The notes beneath the pieces were generated by a model that searched no databases, was not told where the DNA came from, and saw only the letters and a list, made by a program, of their open reading frames with translations. DNA of 14,531 nt from an uncultured Lachnospiraceae bacterium. Lineage in GTDB: Bacteria > Bacillota > Clostridia > Lachnospirales > Lachnospiraceae. Of this stretch, positions 1 through 6,527 are shown piece after piece. Position 1 is the stretch's first letter, and the number at the start of each line of letters is the position of its first letter. The stretch spans positions 1 through 14,531 of the forward strand of contig CAMWUU010000041.1 of the NCBI GenBank assembly GCA_947177515.1, in the 5' to 3' direction. The position numbers and the translations under genes are program-made.

Positions 1-1046
1 TCAATAAAAAATATTTGTTTATTGTTTTTTGAAACAACAAAAAGAATGGGCAATAAATCTAAAAGTCTTTTGGTTCCATCCGATTCTTCATCAATATTAA
101 ATTTTAATGAAATATCATTTAATCGATGTTCGAATTTTATTTGCATTAATGTCGTATGTTTTTTAGCACTTTCTGAAAAAATAAAATATTTCCCGTTTAA
201 CGTTACAATGCCGTTCCCAATATCTTCAATTTCATTGATAATGTTTTGTGGAAGATTGAGTTTTTCAGCATATTCATAGAAATTTATTTCATCACTGACG
301 ATCGAAACATCAAAGATTCCAGTATAAAAAGCTTTTAGGCTATCAGCAATAAATGTTTTGAAGTCTGCATCAGCCTGCATTCTAATAGGAAGCCCCTTTA
401 CTGTGCTGGATGGAAAAATTATTTGCAATTCATTGAACCAGTCAATGATTTCCTCCACTCTTTTCACTCCATTATCGTAAAGTTTATATAAAAATAATTG
501 GTTTTTTTGTTTCTCCTGCATTCCTTTTGTCAATGTTTCCGCGAAATCTCTTTGTTTTGAACCTTTTTTGGAAAATTTTGATCCAATTTCTATCATGGTT
601 TTTCCATCCTGGTCGGTTATACGGGTAAACATCGGTGAAAAGTCCTTCTCCGTTAATACCATTAACCATTCTTCATATACTTGGGTACGGTCAACAGAAA
701 AACCATAATCGTATACGTCGCCATTCTGGTAAAACAAAAATTGAAAGGATGAAATATTTTCCAAATCGTCTAATTTTCCTTTAAATTGGTTTACACCGGT
801 ATTTTTGCCGGATTTTTTGCCATTGATAATGAAATTCTTGGCATATTCCAGGGATTCAATGAATGAAGTTTTTCCTGATGCATTGGGCCCCCAGAATCCC
901 CCTCTGCGCAGTACATTCCAATCGCCTGCTTTTGTCTTGATGGTAGTTAAAAATCTTTTGTCCATGTCTTTGTTTGAAGGTAACATACTAAATTCAACAG
1001 GATGACCTATCGACTTAAAGTTGCGGACAATATATCTTAATAACAA
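1..1046 (-). CDS. AAA15-type (RloA/COG1106-like) ATPase, 5' part, runs off the left edge
   Basis: The minus strand is open without a stop from 1046 to the window edge (about 348 codons), and the C-terminal part lies outside. I chose a TTG start at 1046-1044 because GGAGGTG sits 8 bases upstream and the product begins LLRYIVRNFKSIGHPVEFSM, the usual first strand of AAA15/SMC-like ATPases. Walker A is GPNASGKT (codons at about 867-890). The middle region, about residues 75-300, is the variable insert of this family. ESDGTKRLLDLLPIL near residue 330 matches the conserved SxGTxRL signature. The visible part ends in KQIFFI, which should be the hydrophobic strand of Walker B, so the acidic residues are just off the edge. 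Such ATPases are often standalone or are paired with RloB-like or nuclease partners in phage-defence loci; the partner gene, if any, would lie to the left. The gene is clearly AT-richer than the rest of the window, suggesting transfer. The family call is secure and the role is not. Confidence 0.9.
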   Translation of the reverse strand, partial: MLLRYIVRNFKSIGHPVEFSMLPSNKDMDKRFLTTIKTKAGDWNVLRRGGFWGPNASGKTSFIESLEYAKNFIINGKKSGKNTGVNQFKGKLDDLENISSFQFLFYQNGDVYDYGFSVDRTQVYEEWLMVLTEKDFSPMFTRITDQDGKTMIEIGSKFSKKGSKQRDFAETLTKGMQEKQKNQLFLYKLYDNGVKRVEEIIDWFNELQIIFPSSTVKGLPIRMQADADFKTFIADSLKAFYTGIFDVSIVSDEINFYEYAEKLNLPQNIINEIEDIGNGIVTLNGKYFIFSESAKKHTTLMQIKFEHRLNDISLKFNIDEESDGTKRLLDLLPILFVVSKNNKQIFFI

Positions 1047-1128
1047 AATGTATTCACCTCCGGATATTGTAAATCTGTTACCTGATCATATGAATGCGGT
1101 TCTTTATAATTATTTCCTGTATTGCCAT

Positions 1129-1157
1129 ATTATAGCCTAAAATTCAACAATCTACAA
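1129..1157 (-). promoter_or_regulatory. Candidate promoter of the AAA15 ATPase gene, with a dyad at the -35
   Basis: Read on the minus strand, TTGTAG (1157-1152) lies 17 bases before a perfect TATAAT (1134-1129), about 83 bases upstream of the TTG start. An inverted repeat AACAAT/ATTGTT (1146-1151 and 1164-1169) brackets the -35 and could be an operator. The -10 is strong, the -35 is poor, and the operator is a guess. Confidence 0.5.
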
Positions 1158-1250
1158 GAAAAAATTGTTTCAACCAGATTCTATTTTTCATTTTGCCCAA
1201 ATCCTATTCCCTAAAAGCAAAATATAAAGAAAATCTTCATACTTTTTTTA

Positions 1251-1279
1251 TTGATTTTTCTTTCGTTTCGATTTATCTT
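1251..1279 (+). promoter_or_regulatory. Candidate promoter of the ABC exporter gene
   Basis: TTGATT (1251-1256), a 17-base spacer and TATCTT (1274-1279) lie in AT-rich DNA 45 bases upstream of the ATG. The gene also has a good ribosome binding site, TTGGAGG, ending 6-7 bases before the start. The match to consensus is partial, but nothing better is seen in this divergent region of about 280 bp. Confidence 0.45.
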
Positions 1280-1324
1280 ATTTCCAATACATAAAAATAA
1301 TGACAGGAGTATTGGAGGCTTGGT

Positions 1325-3673
1325 ATGTTAGAATTAAAGGATATCCGGAAGACCTACCGCGTGGGCGATATTGAAACAAAAGCGCTTGACGGTGTTAGCG
1401 TGGCATTCCGTGAAAAGGAGTTTGTCGCGATCCTTGGGACAAGCGGTTCGGGCAAGACCACCTGCTTAAATATTATTGGCGGGCTTGACCATTACGACTC
1501 GGGTGACCTTCGGATCAAGGGCAAAAGCACAAAGGATTTTAAGGACAGCGAGTGGGATGCGTACCGTAATAATTCCATCGGTTTTGTATTTCAAAGTTAT
1601 AATTTAATCTCGCATTTAAGTATTGTTGCCAACGTTGAACTTGGGATGACCCTCTCGAATGTGGCAGCGCAGGAGCGGCATCAAAAGGCGCTTGAGGCGC
1701 TGGAGCGGGTCGGGTTAAAGGAACATCTGCACAAGAAACCGAACCAACTCTCCGGTGGGCAGATGCAGCGCGTAGCCATTGCGCGTGCACTGGCAAATGA
1801 CCCGGAAATTTTACTTTGCGATGAGCCAACAGGGGCATTAGACAGCGCAACAAGCATCCAGATTATGGATCTTATTAAGGAAGTTGCAAAAGATAAGCTG
1901 GTGATTATGGTAACGCATAACCCGGATCTTGCAAAGCAATATGCTGACCGTATCATCCGCTTTTCGGATGGCAAGATTATTGATGACACCCATCCGCATG
2001 AGGAGCGCCCAAAACCGGATCAGTTCCGTCTGAAAAAGACAAGCATGAAATTGCGCACGGCGCTCCACCTTTCATTTAATAATCTCTATACAAAGAAGGG
2101 AAGAACCTTCCTGACTGCCTTTGCATCAAGTATTGGTATTATCGGCATTGCCGTTATTCTAAGTCTTTCGACTGGTTTTCAGGCGGAGATAGACGATTTC
2201 CAGGCAGGGGCGATGGCAGAATTCCCGGTTATTATCAGCCAGGCGACGCAGGAAGTCAATATGGAAGAGTACATGCAGGAATCTAAGATCTGGCAGGAGC
2301 GGGTAACAGGTACGGGCGAGTATGTGGATACGGATAGCGTGCAGATCGTGGATTCTTCCTCGACAATTAAAGTCCATACTAACAAGCTTGATGGGGATTT
2401 TGCGGATTACCTCAATAAGATTTCGCCGGATATCTGTGGCAGCATCGGCTATGTGCGCATTGCGAACATGAACCTTATCAAAAAAACAGATGATGGGTAT
2501 CTTCCGGTCAGTTTCACAAGTCCGATGATGCAGGGCAATATGATGAGTATGACCTCCACAAGCAGCATGGGGCTTTCCTGTTATCCGGACTCGTTAAAGG
2601 GCGAAAGTTACCTAGAGAAGAATTATGAGCTTTTGGCGGGGAGCTATCCGGCAGCAGAAACGGATGTTGTACTGGTGGTTAATACAAGGAACCAGCTTGA
2701 AAAATCCCTGTATGAACAGTTCGGATTTACACTTTCAAACGGGCAGACCGAGGTGCCGTTTTCCGATATTGTCGGGACGGTTTTTCGCGTGGTGCACAAT
2801 AATGACTACTATGTGACTACGCAGTACGGCACATTCCTGCCGGGAACGGATTATGAGGCAATGTATGCTTCCGACAGGGGGTTCGATATCAGGATTTCTG
2901 GTATTGTGCGTGCGAAGGAAGGCACCTCTATGTCAATGCTTGCGGCAGGTATTGCGTACAGCGATGCGCTGACAAAGCGGATTATCGCAGCCGGAATAGA
3001 GTCCGATATTGTGAAGGCACAGCTAGAATCCGATATGAATATTATGACAATGCAGGAATTTAACGAGGGGGAGAAGGATCGTTTTATTGCCTATCTTGGC
3101 GGGAGTGCAACGCCGTACATGGTGCTGCTTTTCCCGAGTACCTTTGAGGCGAAGGATGAGGTGGTAGCGTATCTTGACGCTTATAATGAGGGAAAATCGG
3201 AAGATGATGTGGTAACTTATACTGACCTGGCCGGGACAATGTCAAGTATGACAAGCGGCATTATGGACGGAATTACAATCGTATTAATTGCGTTTGCTGC
3301 CATCTCACTTGTGGTCAGTATGATTATGATCTGTATTATTACTTACACAAGCGTAATCGAGCGCACAAAGGAGATTGGGATCCTGAAAGCACTCGGTGCG
3401 AGGAAAAAGGATATTACGCGCGTATTTGATGCGGAAACCATGATCTTAGGGGTATTTTCCGGATTGCTCGGCGTGTTTATTGCGTGGCTGTGTACGTTCC
3501 CGATCAACAGCGTGATCAACCGCGTTGCCGGACTTACGGGAGCATCGCATTTACAGCTTCTGCACGCGTTGATCCTTGTGTTGATCAGTACGGTGCTCAC
3601 AGTGATCGGCGGGCATATTCCGGCGAAGATGGCATCGAAAAAGGATGCTGTGGAGGCGCTTAGGGCAGAATAA
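1325..3673 (+). CDS. Fused ABC transporter ATPase-permease, MacB/FtsX type
   Basis: This 782-residue membrane protein is probably an ATP-driven exporter or mechanotransmission pump. Residues 1-225 form a complete ABC ATPase: Walker [10 protein letters not shown] near 38-46, Q-loop Gln90, signature LSGGQ at 142-146, Walker B ILLCDE near 162-167, D-loop ALDS, and H-loop His198. A basic linker leads to TM1 (about 262-284), a large extracytoplasmic domain (about 285-645) and three further TM segments (about 648-674, 703-727 and 745-766). The FtsX motif [19 protein letters not shown] follows TM2, and the end, [17 protein letters not shown], is the typical MacB-family tail. Four TM helices with one large loop after TM1 is the MacB topology, here with the ATPase fused at the N-terminus as in MacB itself. 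Firmicute relatives act in peptide, bacteriocin or cell-envelope stress export. No two-component system, TetR regulator or adaptor gene is nearby, so the substrate is unknown. The extracytoplasmic loop is notably rich in Met, Ser and Thr around residues 398-415. Confidence 0.93.
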   Translation: MLELKDIRKTYRVGDIETKALDGVSVAFREKEFVAILGTSGSGKTTCLNIIGGLDHYDSGDLRIKGKSTKDFKDSEWDAYRNNSIGFVFQSYNLISHLSIVANVELGMTLSNVAAQERHQKALEALERVGLKEHLHKKPNQLSGGQMQRVAIARALANDPEILLCDEPTGALDSATSIQIMDLIKEVAKDKLVIMVTHNPDLAKQYADRIIRFSDGKIIDDTHPHEERPKPDQFRLKKTSMKLRTALHLSFNNLYTKKGRTFLTAFASSIGIIGIAVILSLSTGFQAEIDDFQAGAMAEFPVIISQATQEVNMEEYMQESKIWQERVTGTGEYVDTDSVQIVDSSSTIKVHTNKLDGDFADYLNKISPDICGSIGYVRIANMNLIKKTDDGYLPVSFTSPMMQGNMMSMTSTSSMGLSCYPDSLKGESYLEKNYELLAGSYPAAETDVVLVVNTRNQLEKSLYEQFGFTLSNGQTEVPFSDIVGTVFRVVHNNDYYVTTQYGTFLPGTDYEAMYASDRGFDIRISGIVRAKEGTSMSMLAAGIAYSDALTKRIIAAGIESDIVKAQLESDMNIMTMQEFNEGEKDRFIAYLGGSATPYMVLLFPSTFEAKDEVVAYLDAYNEGKSEDDVVTYTDLAGTMSSMTSGIMDGITIVLIAFAAISLVVSMIMICIITYTSVIERTKEIGILKALGARKKDITRVFDAETMILGVFSGLLGVFIAWLCTFPINSVINRVAGLTGASHLQLLHALILVLISTVLTVIGGHIPAKMASKKDAVEALRAE

Positions 3674-3707
3674 ACGGGTGGTAAAGACATCCCGTGCCCT
3701 TTCTTGG
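3662..3707 (+). terminator. Weak terminator candidate after the ABC exporter gene
   Basis: The continuous right arm CCCGTGCCCT (3691-3700) pairs with ACGGG (3674-3678) and AGGGC (3662-3666), which are separated by a 7-base bulge containing the stop codon. TTTCTTGG follows, a poor U-tract. It is plausible but weak. Confidence 0.35.
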
Positions 3708-3812
3708 TGCTATTTTTGGTACAGGGGAGGTGTGCGGGGTGTTTTTGTGCAGTTGGGTATAGAGGTTTTAGGTTCTTGTGTTCGGCCAAAGGGGTAGAGT
3801 AAGATGAAAATT

Positions 3813-4041
3813 CCATATATCCCCTTGACGAAATTCGAAATTCGGTATACGATAGGCAGGTAGGATGAGATAATGGTTTTGCAAGGGGTTCCTGTTTTTT
3901 GTCAGAAAAGGGACAGACTGGCAAAATTTGAGTTTTTTGGGGTATTTTCATGTTCCCTAAGAAAACCGTATCGCAGACCTGCCTGTGATGCAAAGTAATT
4001 ATAAAACCGAATGGCAATGACTGCACGGTGGGGATGCGTGG
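3813..4041. other. Long nested imperfect palindrome: candidate structured RNA or MITE-like element
   Basis: Most of the 434-bp gene-free gap between the ABC exporter and degV folds back on itself. I see nested arms in order. Stem A is 3813-3824 with 4030-4041 (CCATATATCCCC against GGGGATGCGTGG, one mismatch and two G-U). Stem B is ATTCGGT+ATA at 3840-3849 with TAT+ACCGAAT at 4000-4012, with AAA bulged. Stem C is ATAGGCAGGT at 3852-3861 with ACCTGCCTGT at 3977-3986 (one wobble). Stem D is GATAATGGTTTT at 3869-3880 with AAAACCGTATC at 3962-3972 (one bulge). Stem E is AGGGG at 3884-3888 with TCCCT at 3954-3958. An inner hairpin pairs 3897-3905 with 3918-3926. The arms are colinear over about 230 bp, which chance rarely gives. 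The element is not a terminator and matches no riboswitch I recognise. It could be a non-coding RNA, a large 5' leader of degV, or a non-autonomous mobile palindrome. Confidence 0.55.
3825..3853 (+). promoter_or_regulatory. Candidate promoter inside the palindrome
   Basis: TTGACG (3825-3830), a 17-base spacer and TACGAT (3848-3853) give a fair sigma-A-type match. The spacer begins with the direct repeat GAAATTC-GAAATTC (3830-3843), a possible operator. It is the best promoter candidate I see for degV, which would then have a leader of about 245 nt containing most of the palindrome. Confidence 0.4.
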
Positions 4042-4107
4042 CAAAAGCAGTGACAATGGCACCTGCCACATAGGCATGCCAGAAAATTGAATGGAATGGG
4101 GATTGAG

Positions 4108-4980
4108 ATGGAACGAGTTGCGGTAGTAACGGACAGTAACAGCGGCATTACACAAAAAGAAGGCAGGGAGCTTGGTATCTTGGTTCTGCCGATGCCGTTT
4201 ACGATTGAAGGGGAAACTTTTTATGAGGACATCAGCCTGACTCAGGAGGAGTTTTACGAGAGGCTTAAGGCGGGGGCGGATATTTCAACTTCGCAGCCGG
4301 TGGCGGGTGATGTTATCGACCTGTGGAAAGGGCTTTTGAAGGAATATGATACGGTGGTGCACATCCCAATGTCAAGCGGTCTGAGTGGATCATGCGAAAC
4401 CGCTATCATACTTGCGGAAGATTTTGACGGCAAGGTGCAGGTGGTCAACAACCAGCGTATTTCCGTTACACAGCGCCAGTCCGTACTGGATGCGATTGAG
4501 CTTGTGAAACAGGGGTATACGGCGGTGCAGATCCGTGAAATTTTGGAAAGGGAGAAGATGGAGTCTAGCATCTATATTATGTTAGACACATTAAAATATT
4601 TGAAAAAGGGTGGGCGTATCACCCCAGCCGCAGCGGCACTCGGCACGATACTGAATTTAAAGCCGGTGTTGCAGATCCAAGGAGAGAAATTGGACGCATT
4701 TACGAAGGCGCGCAATGTCAAGCAGGGGAAGCGTGCGATGCTTGACGCGATGAAACGCGATATTGAAACGCGCTTTGCAGACGGCAGTGAACAGCCAGTG
4801 TATCTGGAGGTGGCGTACACCTACGACCTTGAGGCGGCAAATGCGTTTAAGGCGGAGGTGCAGGCGCAGTTCCCGGGCTATGATATTGTGGTCAACCCGC
4901 TCTCCCTTAGTGTGTCCTGCCATATCGGGCCGGGGGCATTGGCTGTGGCATGTTCACGGAAGTTGCCAGAGTTAAAATAG
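4108..4980 (+). CDS. DegV family (EDD fold) fatty-acid-binding protein
   Basis: The 290-residue product is full length for the family. DegV proteins bind a long-chain fatty acid; some act as FakB, presenting it to the kinase FakA, but that kinase is not in the window. Family landmarks are VVTDSNSGI (residues 6-14), TSQPV (61-65), the SSGLSGS acid-binding loop (89-95), LDTLKYLKKGGRITPAAA (159-176) and HIGPGALAVAC near the C-terminus (272-282). The start could be TTG 4087, ATG 4096 or ATG 4108. I chose 4108 because GGGG lies 6 bases before it and MERVAVVTDS is the normal N-terminus, while the earlier starts have no ribosome binding site. The gene stands alone: the long palindrome lies upstream and a strong terminator begins 7 bases after the stop. 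Confidence 0.93.
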   Translation: MERVAVVTDSNSGITQKEGRELGILVLPMPFTIEGETFYEDISLTQEEFYERLKAGADISTSQPVAGDVIDLWKGLLKEYDTVVHIPMSSGLSGSCETAIILAEDFDGKVQVVNNQRISVTQRQSVLDAIELVKQGYTAVQIREILEREKMESSIYIMLDTLKYLKKGGRITPAAAALGTILNLKPVLQIQGEKLDAFTKARNVKQGKRAMLDAMKRDIETRFADGSEQPVYLEVAYTYDLEAANAFKAEVQAQFPGYDIVVNPLSLSVSCHIGPGALAVACSRKLPELK

Positions 4981-4986
4981 AAAGAG

Positions 4987-5028
4987 AAACGCCCGTGCAG
5001 GGGGAAGGAATGCTTGCACGGGCGTTTT
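4987..5028 (+). terminator. Intrinsic terminator of degV
   Basis: A 12-13 bp perfect stem (AACGCCCGTGCA 4988-4999 with TGCACGGGCGTT 5015-5026), a 15-base loop, and TTTT then an AT-rich stretch. It is a textbook rho-independent terminator just after the stop codon. Confidence 0.93.
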
Positions 5029-5046
5029 AATATACTTCAATAAATT

Positions 5047-5081
5047 GAGAGTGTAGGATTCATAACAGATTCCTCATTCTC
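5047..5081 (+). other. Imperfect hairpin in the degV-5270 gap
   Basis: GAGAGTGTAGGATTC (5047-5061) and GATTCCTCATTCTC (5068-5081) pair with two T-T mismatches, one bulge and one G-U around a 6-base loop. No U-run follows. The rest of this 290-bp gap is AT-rich promoter DNA. The function is unknown and it may be chance. Confidence 0.3.
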
Positions 5082-5200
5082 TCCACGAACATATTTTCTC
5101 TAATTTGGTATCATAATTTTTTTTCTCAATATCTCCAAAAAATTTGTAAATTATCACTTTTTAGTATTTCCCCAAGACAAAAAGAAAATTGCACTTTTCA

Positions 5201-5229
5201 TTGACGTGCATTTAAGAATGATGTAAAAT
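5201..5229 (+). promoter_or_regulatory. Strong sigma-A-type promoter of the secreted Ig-like protein
   Basis: TTGACG (5201-5206), a 17-base spacer and TAAAAT (5224-5229), preceded by an A/T-rich stretch that could serve as an UP element. The start codon is 41 bases downstream of the -10, with GGGG 7 bases before the ATG. Confidence 0.75.
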
Positions 5230-5269
5230 ATTATACAAAAATATAAAATTTGTAAAATGGGGTATCAGC

Positions 5270-6412
5270 ATGAAAACAATAAAAAAATTTGTTACTGTCT
5301 GTACCATAACCGCCGCCCTTACGGTAGGGAGTACAGCAGGAATTGGTATGGGTGGCGGTATGTGGACAGTACAGGCAGCGTCTAATAAGGCTGTAGAAAA
5401 GAGGGAATTGCAAGGGTCGGACAGGATAGTAGAAGGGAATAGGCTATCCGTGCAGGAGAAGTGGAAGGAAATGAGTGCGAAAACGACCTCAAAACCTGCC
5501 TTGAACAAGACCAGCGCCATTCTTATCAAGGGGCAGACTCTCCAGCTTACGCTCAAAGACGCAACCAGCAAAGTCACATGGTCTTCCTCGGACAAATCCG
5601 TCGCATCCGTTAATACCGCAGGAAAGGTTACTGCAAAGAAAAAGGGTACGGCCACCATCACCGCAAAATGCGGTCAAAAAAAGTACTCTTGCAAAGTTAC
5701 AGTCGAAACACCGAAACTAAATAAAACTTCCATCACGGTTACGGAAGGAAAAACCTACAAGTTAGAATTGTCCGGAACGGTTCAGACAGTCAAATGGTCA
5801 AGCAGCGACCGGGCGGTTGCAAAGGTAGGAAGCACTGGCCGGGTACGTGGGATAAAGGTCGGGGAGTGCACCATTACAGCGAAGATCGGGAAGAAAAAAT
5901 ATACGTGCCATGTGAAGGTAATGGAAGAAACATCGGAAACAACGGTGGAAAAAAAGCCGGATACAGGAACGGAAACAGAAAACGGAAAAGAACCGGAATC
6001 CCTCCCTGTCGCTGAAATTCCAACGCAGCAGCAGGTTTATGCCGCCATCCTGGCAATGCAGTCCGAATATCCGGAGGGCATGGCATGGACGAACGACAAT
6101 TTTTATTCCTGGAAGGGCGGTATTTACAGTGGTGGCGGTGGTTGCGCAGGGTTTGCCTTTGCCATGAGTGACGCGGCGTTTGGGGATCTTCCTGCGCGGA
6201 TACATACAGATTATTCCAAGATTTATGTAGGTGATATTTTAAGGGTGAATAATAACACCCATTCCGTGATAGTACTGGAAGTCACCGATACGGAGGTGGT
6301 CGTAGCGGAAGGGAATTACAACAGCGCGATTCACTGGGGCAGGAGAATTGGACTTGATGAATTACAGGGCGAGGGCAATTATATTATGACAAGATATCCT
6401 AATCAAGCGTAA
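5270..6412 (+). CDS. Secreted protein with two BIG2 Ig-like domains and a C-terminal Cys/His amidase-like domain
   Basis: The product has 380 residues. The N-terminus is a signal peptide: basic MKTIKK, a hydrophobic core to about residue 30, and a likely cut near VQA-A at 34-37. Two bacterial Ig-like (BIG2) repeats follow at about 76-146 and 148-217. Each has LNKTS, a WSSSD strand, V(A/G)xV, a G-V/KAKKxG-type turn, T(A/I)TITAK and KKYxC. Each carries a Cys pair (134/141 and 200/213). A Glu/Thr-rich linker spans about 218-250. Residues 251-380 look like a papain-fold (CHAP/NlpC-P60-like) unit: GGGGCAGFAF with Cys292, VGDILRV, NNTHSVIVLE with His331, and AEGNYNSAIHWGR. The Cys and His are correctly ordered for peptidoglycan amidase or endopeptidase activity, but assignment to a named family is inference. 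It has no sortase motif or TM anchor, so it is probably released or bound to the wall through the Ig domains. It has its own promoter. Confidence 0.85.
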   Translation: MKTIKKFVTVCTITAALTVGSTAGIGMGGGMWTVQAASNKAVEKRELQGSDRIVEGNRLSVQEKWKEMSAKTTSKPALNKTSAILIKGQTLQLTLKDATSKVTWSSSDKSVASVNTAGKVTAKKKGTATITAKCGQKKYSCKVTVETPKLNKTSITVTEGKTYKLELSGTVQTVKWSSSDRAVAKVGSTGRVRGIKVGECTITAKIGKKKYTCHVKVMEETSETTVEKKPDTGTETENGKEPESLPVAEIPTQQQVYAAILAMQSEYPEGMAWTNDNFYSWKGGIYSGGGGCAGFAFAMSDAAFGDLPARIHTDYSKIYVGDILRVNNNTHSVIVLEVTDTEVVVAEGNYNSAIHWGRRIGLDELQGEGNYIMTRYPNQA

Positions 6413-6527
6413 AGACGGGATGGACATAAGGATTAACAGCGTAAAATGGCATGGATAAACCATGGTATAGGAAGAAAAAATAAAAAAGAGATCCGAAAAG
6501 GGATTTGTAAAAAGGAGGAGAATTATC

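Noticed and set aside
22..279. 85-codon plus-strand frame
   Set aside because: It is a shadow of the minus-strand AAA15 ATPase, whose motifs are clear.
3900..4080. Cyclic-di-GMP (GEMM) riboswitch, suggested by GATGCAAAG and GGCAAA pieces
   Set aside because: The order, the conserved core and the tetraloop/receptor helices do not fit.
3343..4155. 270-codon minus-strand open frame across the end of the ABC gene, the palindrome and the start of degV
   Set aside because: It is antisense to two solid genes, has no ribosome binding site or recognisable domain, and low-complexity Pro/Ser/Thr-rich content. It is open by composition only.
6450..6464. CATGG-ATAAA-CCATG hairpin before the GH51 gene as terminator or operator
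   Set aside because: It has only 5 bp, no U-run and no supporting promoter. Chance is likely.
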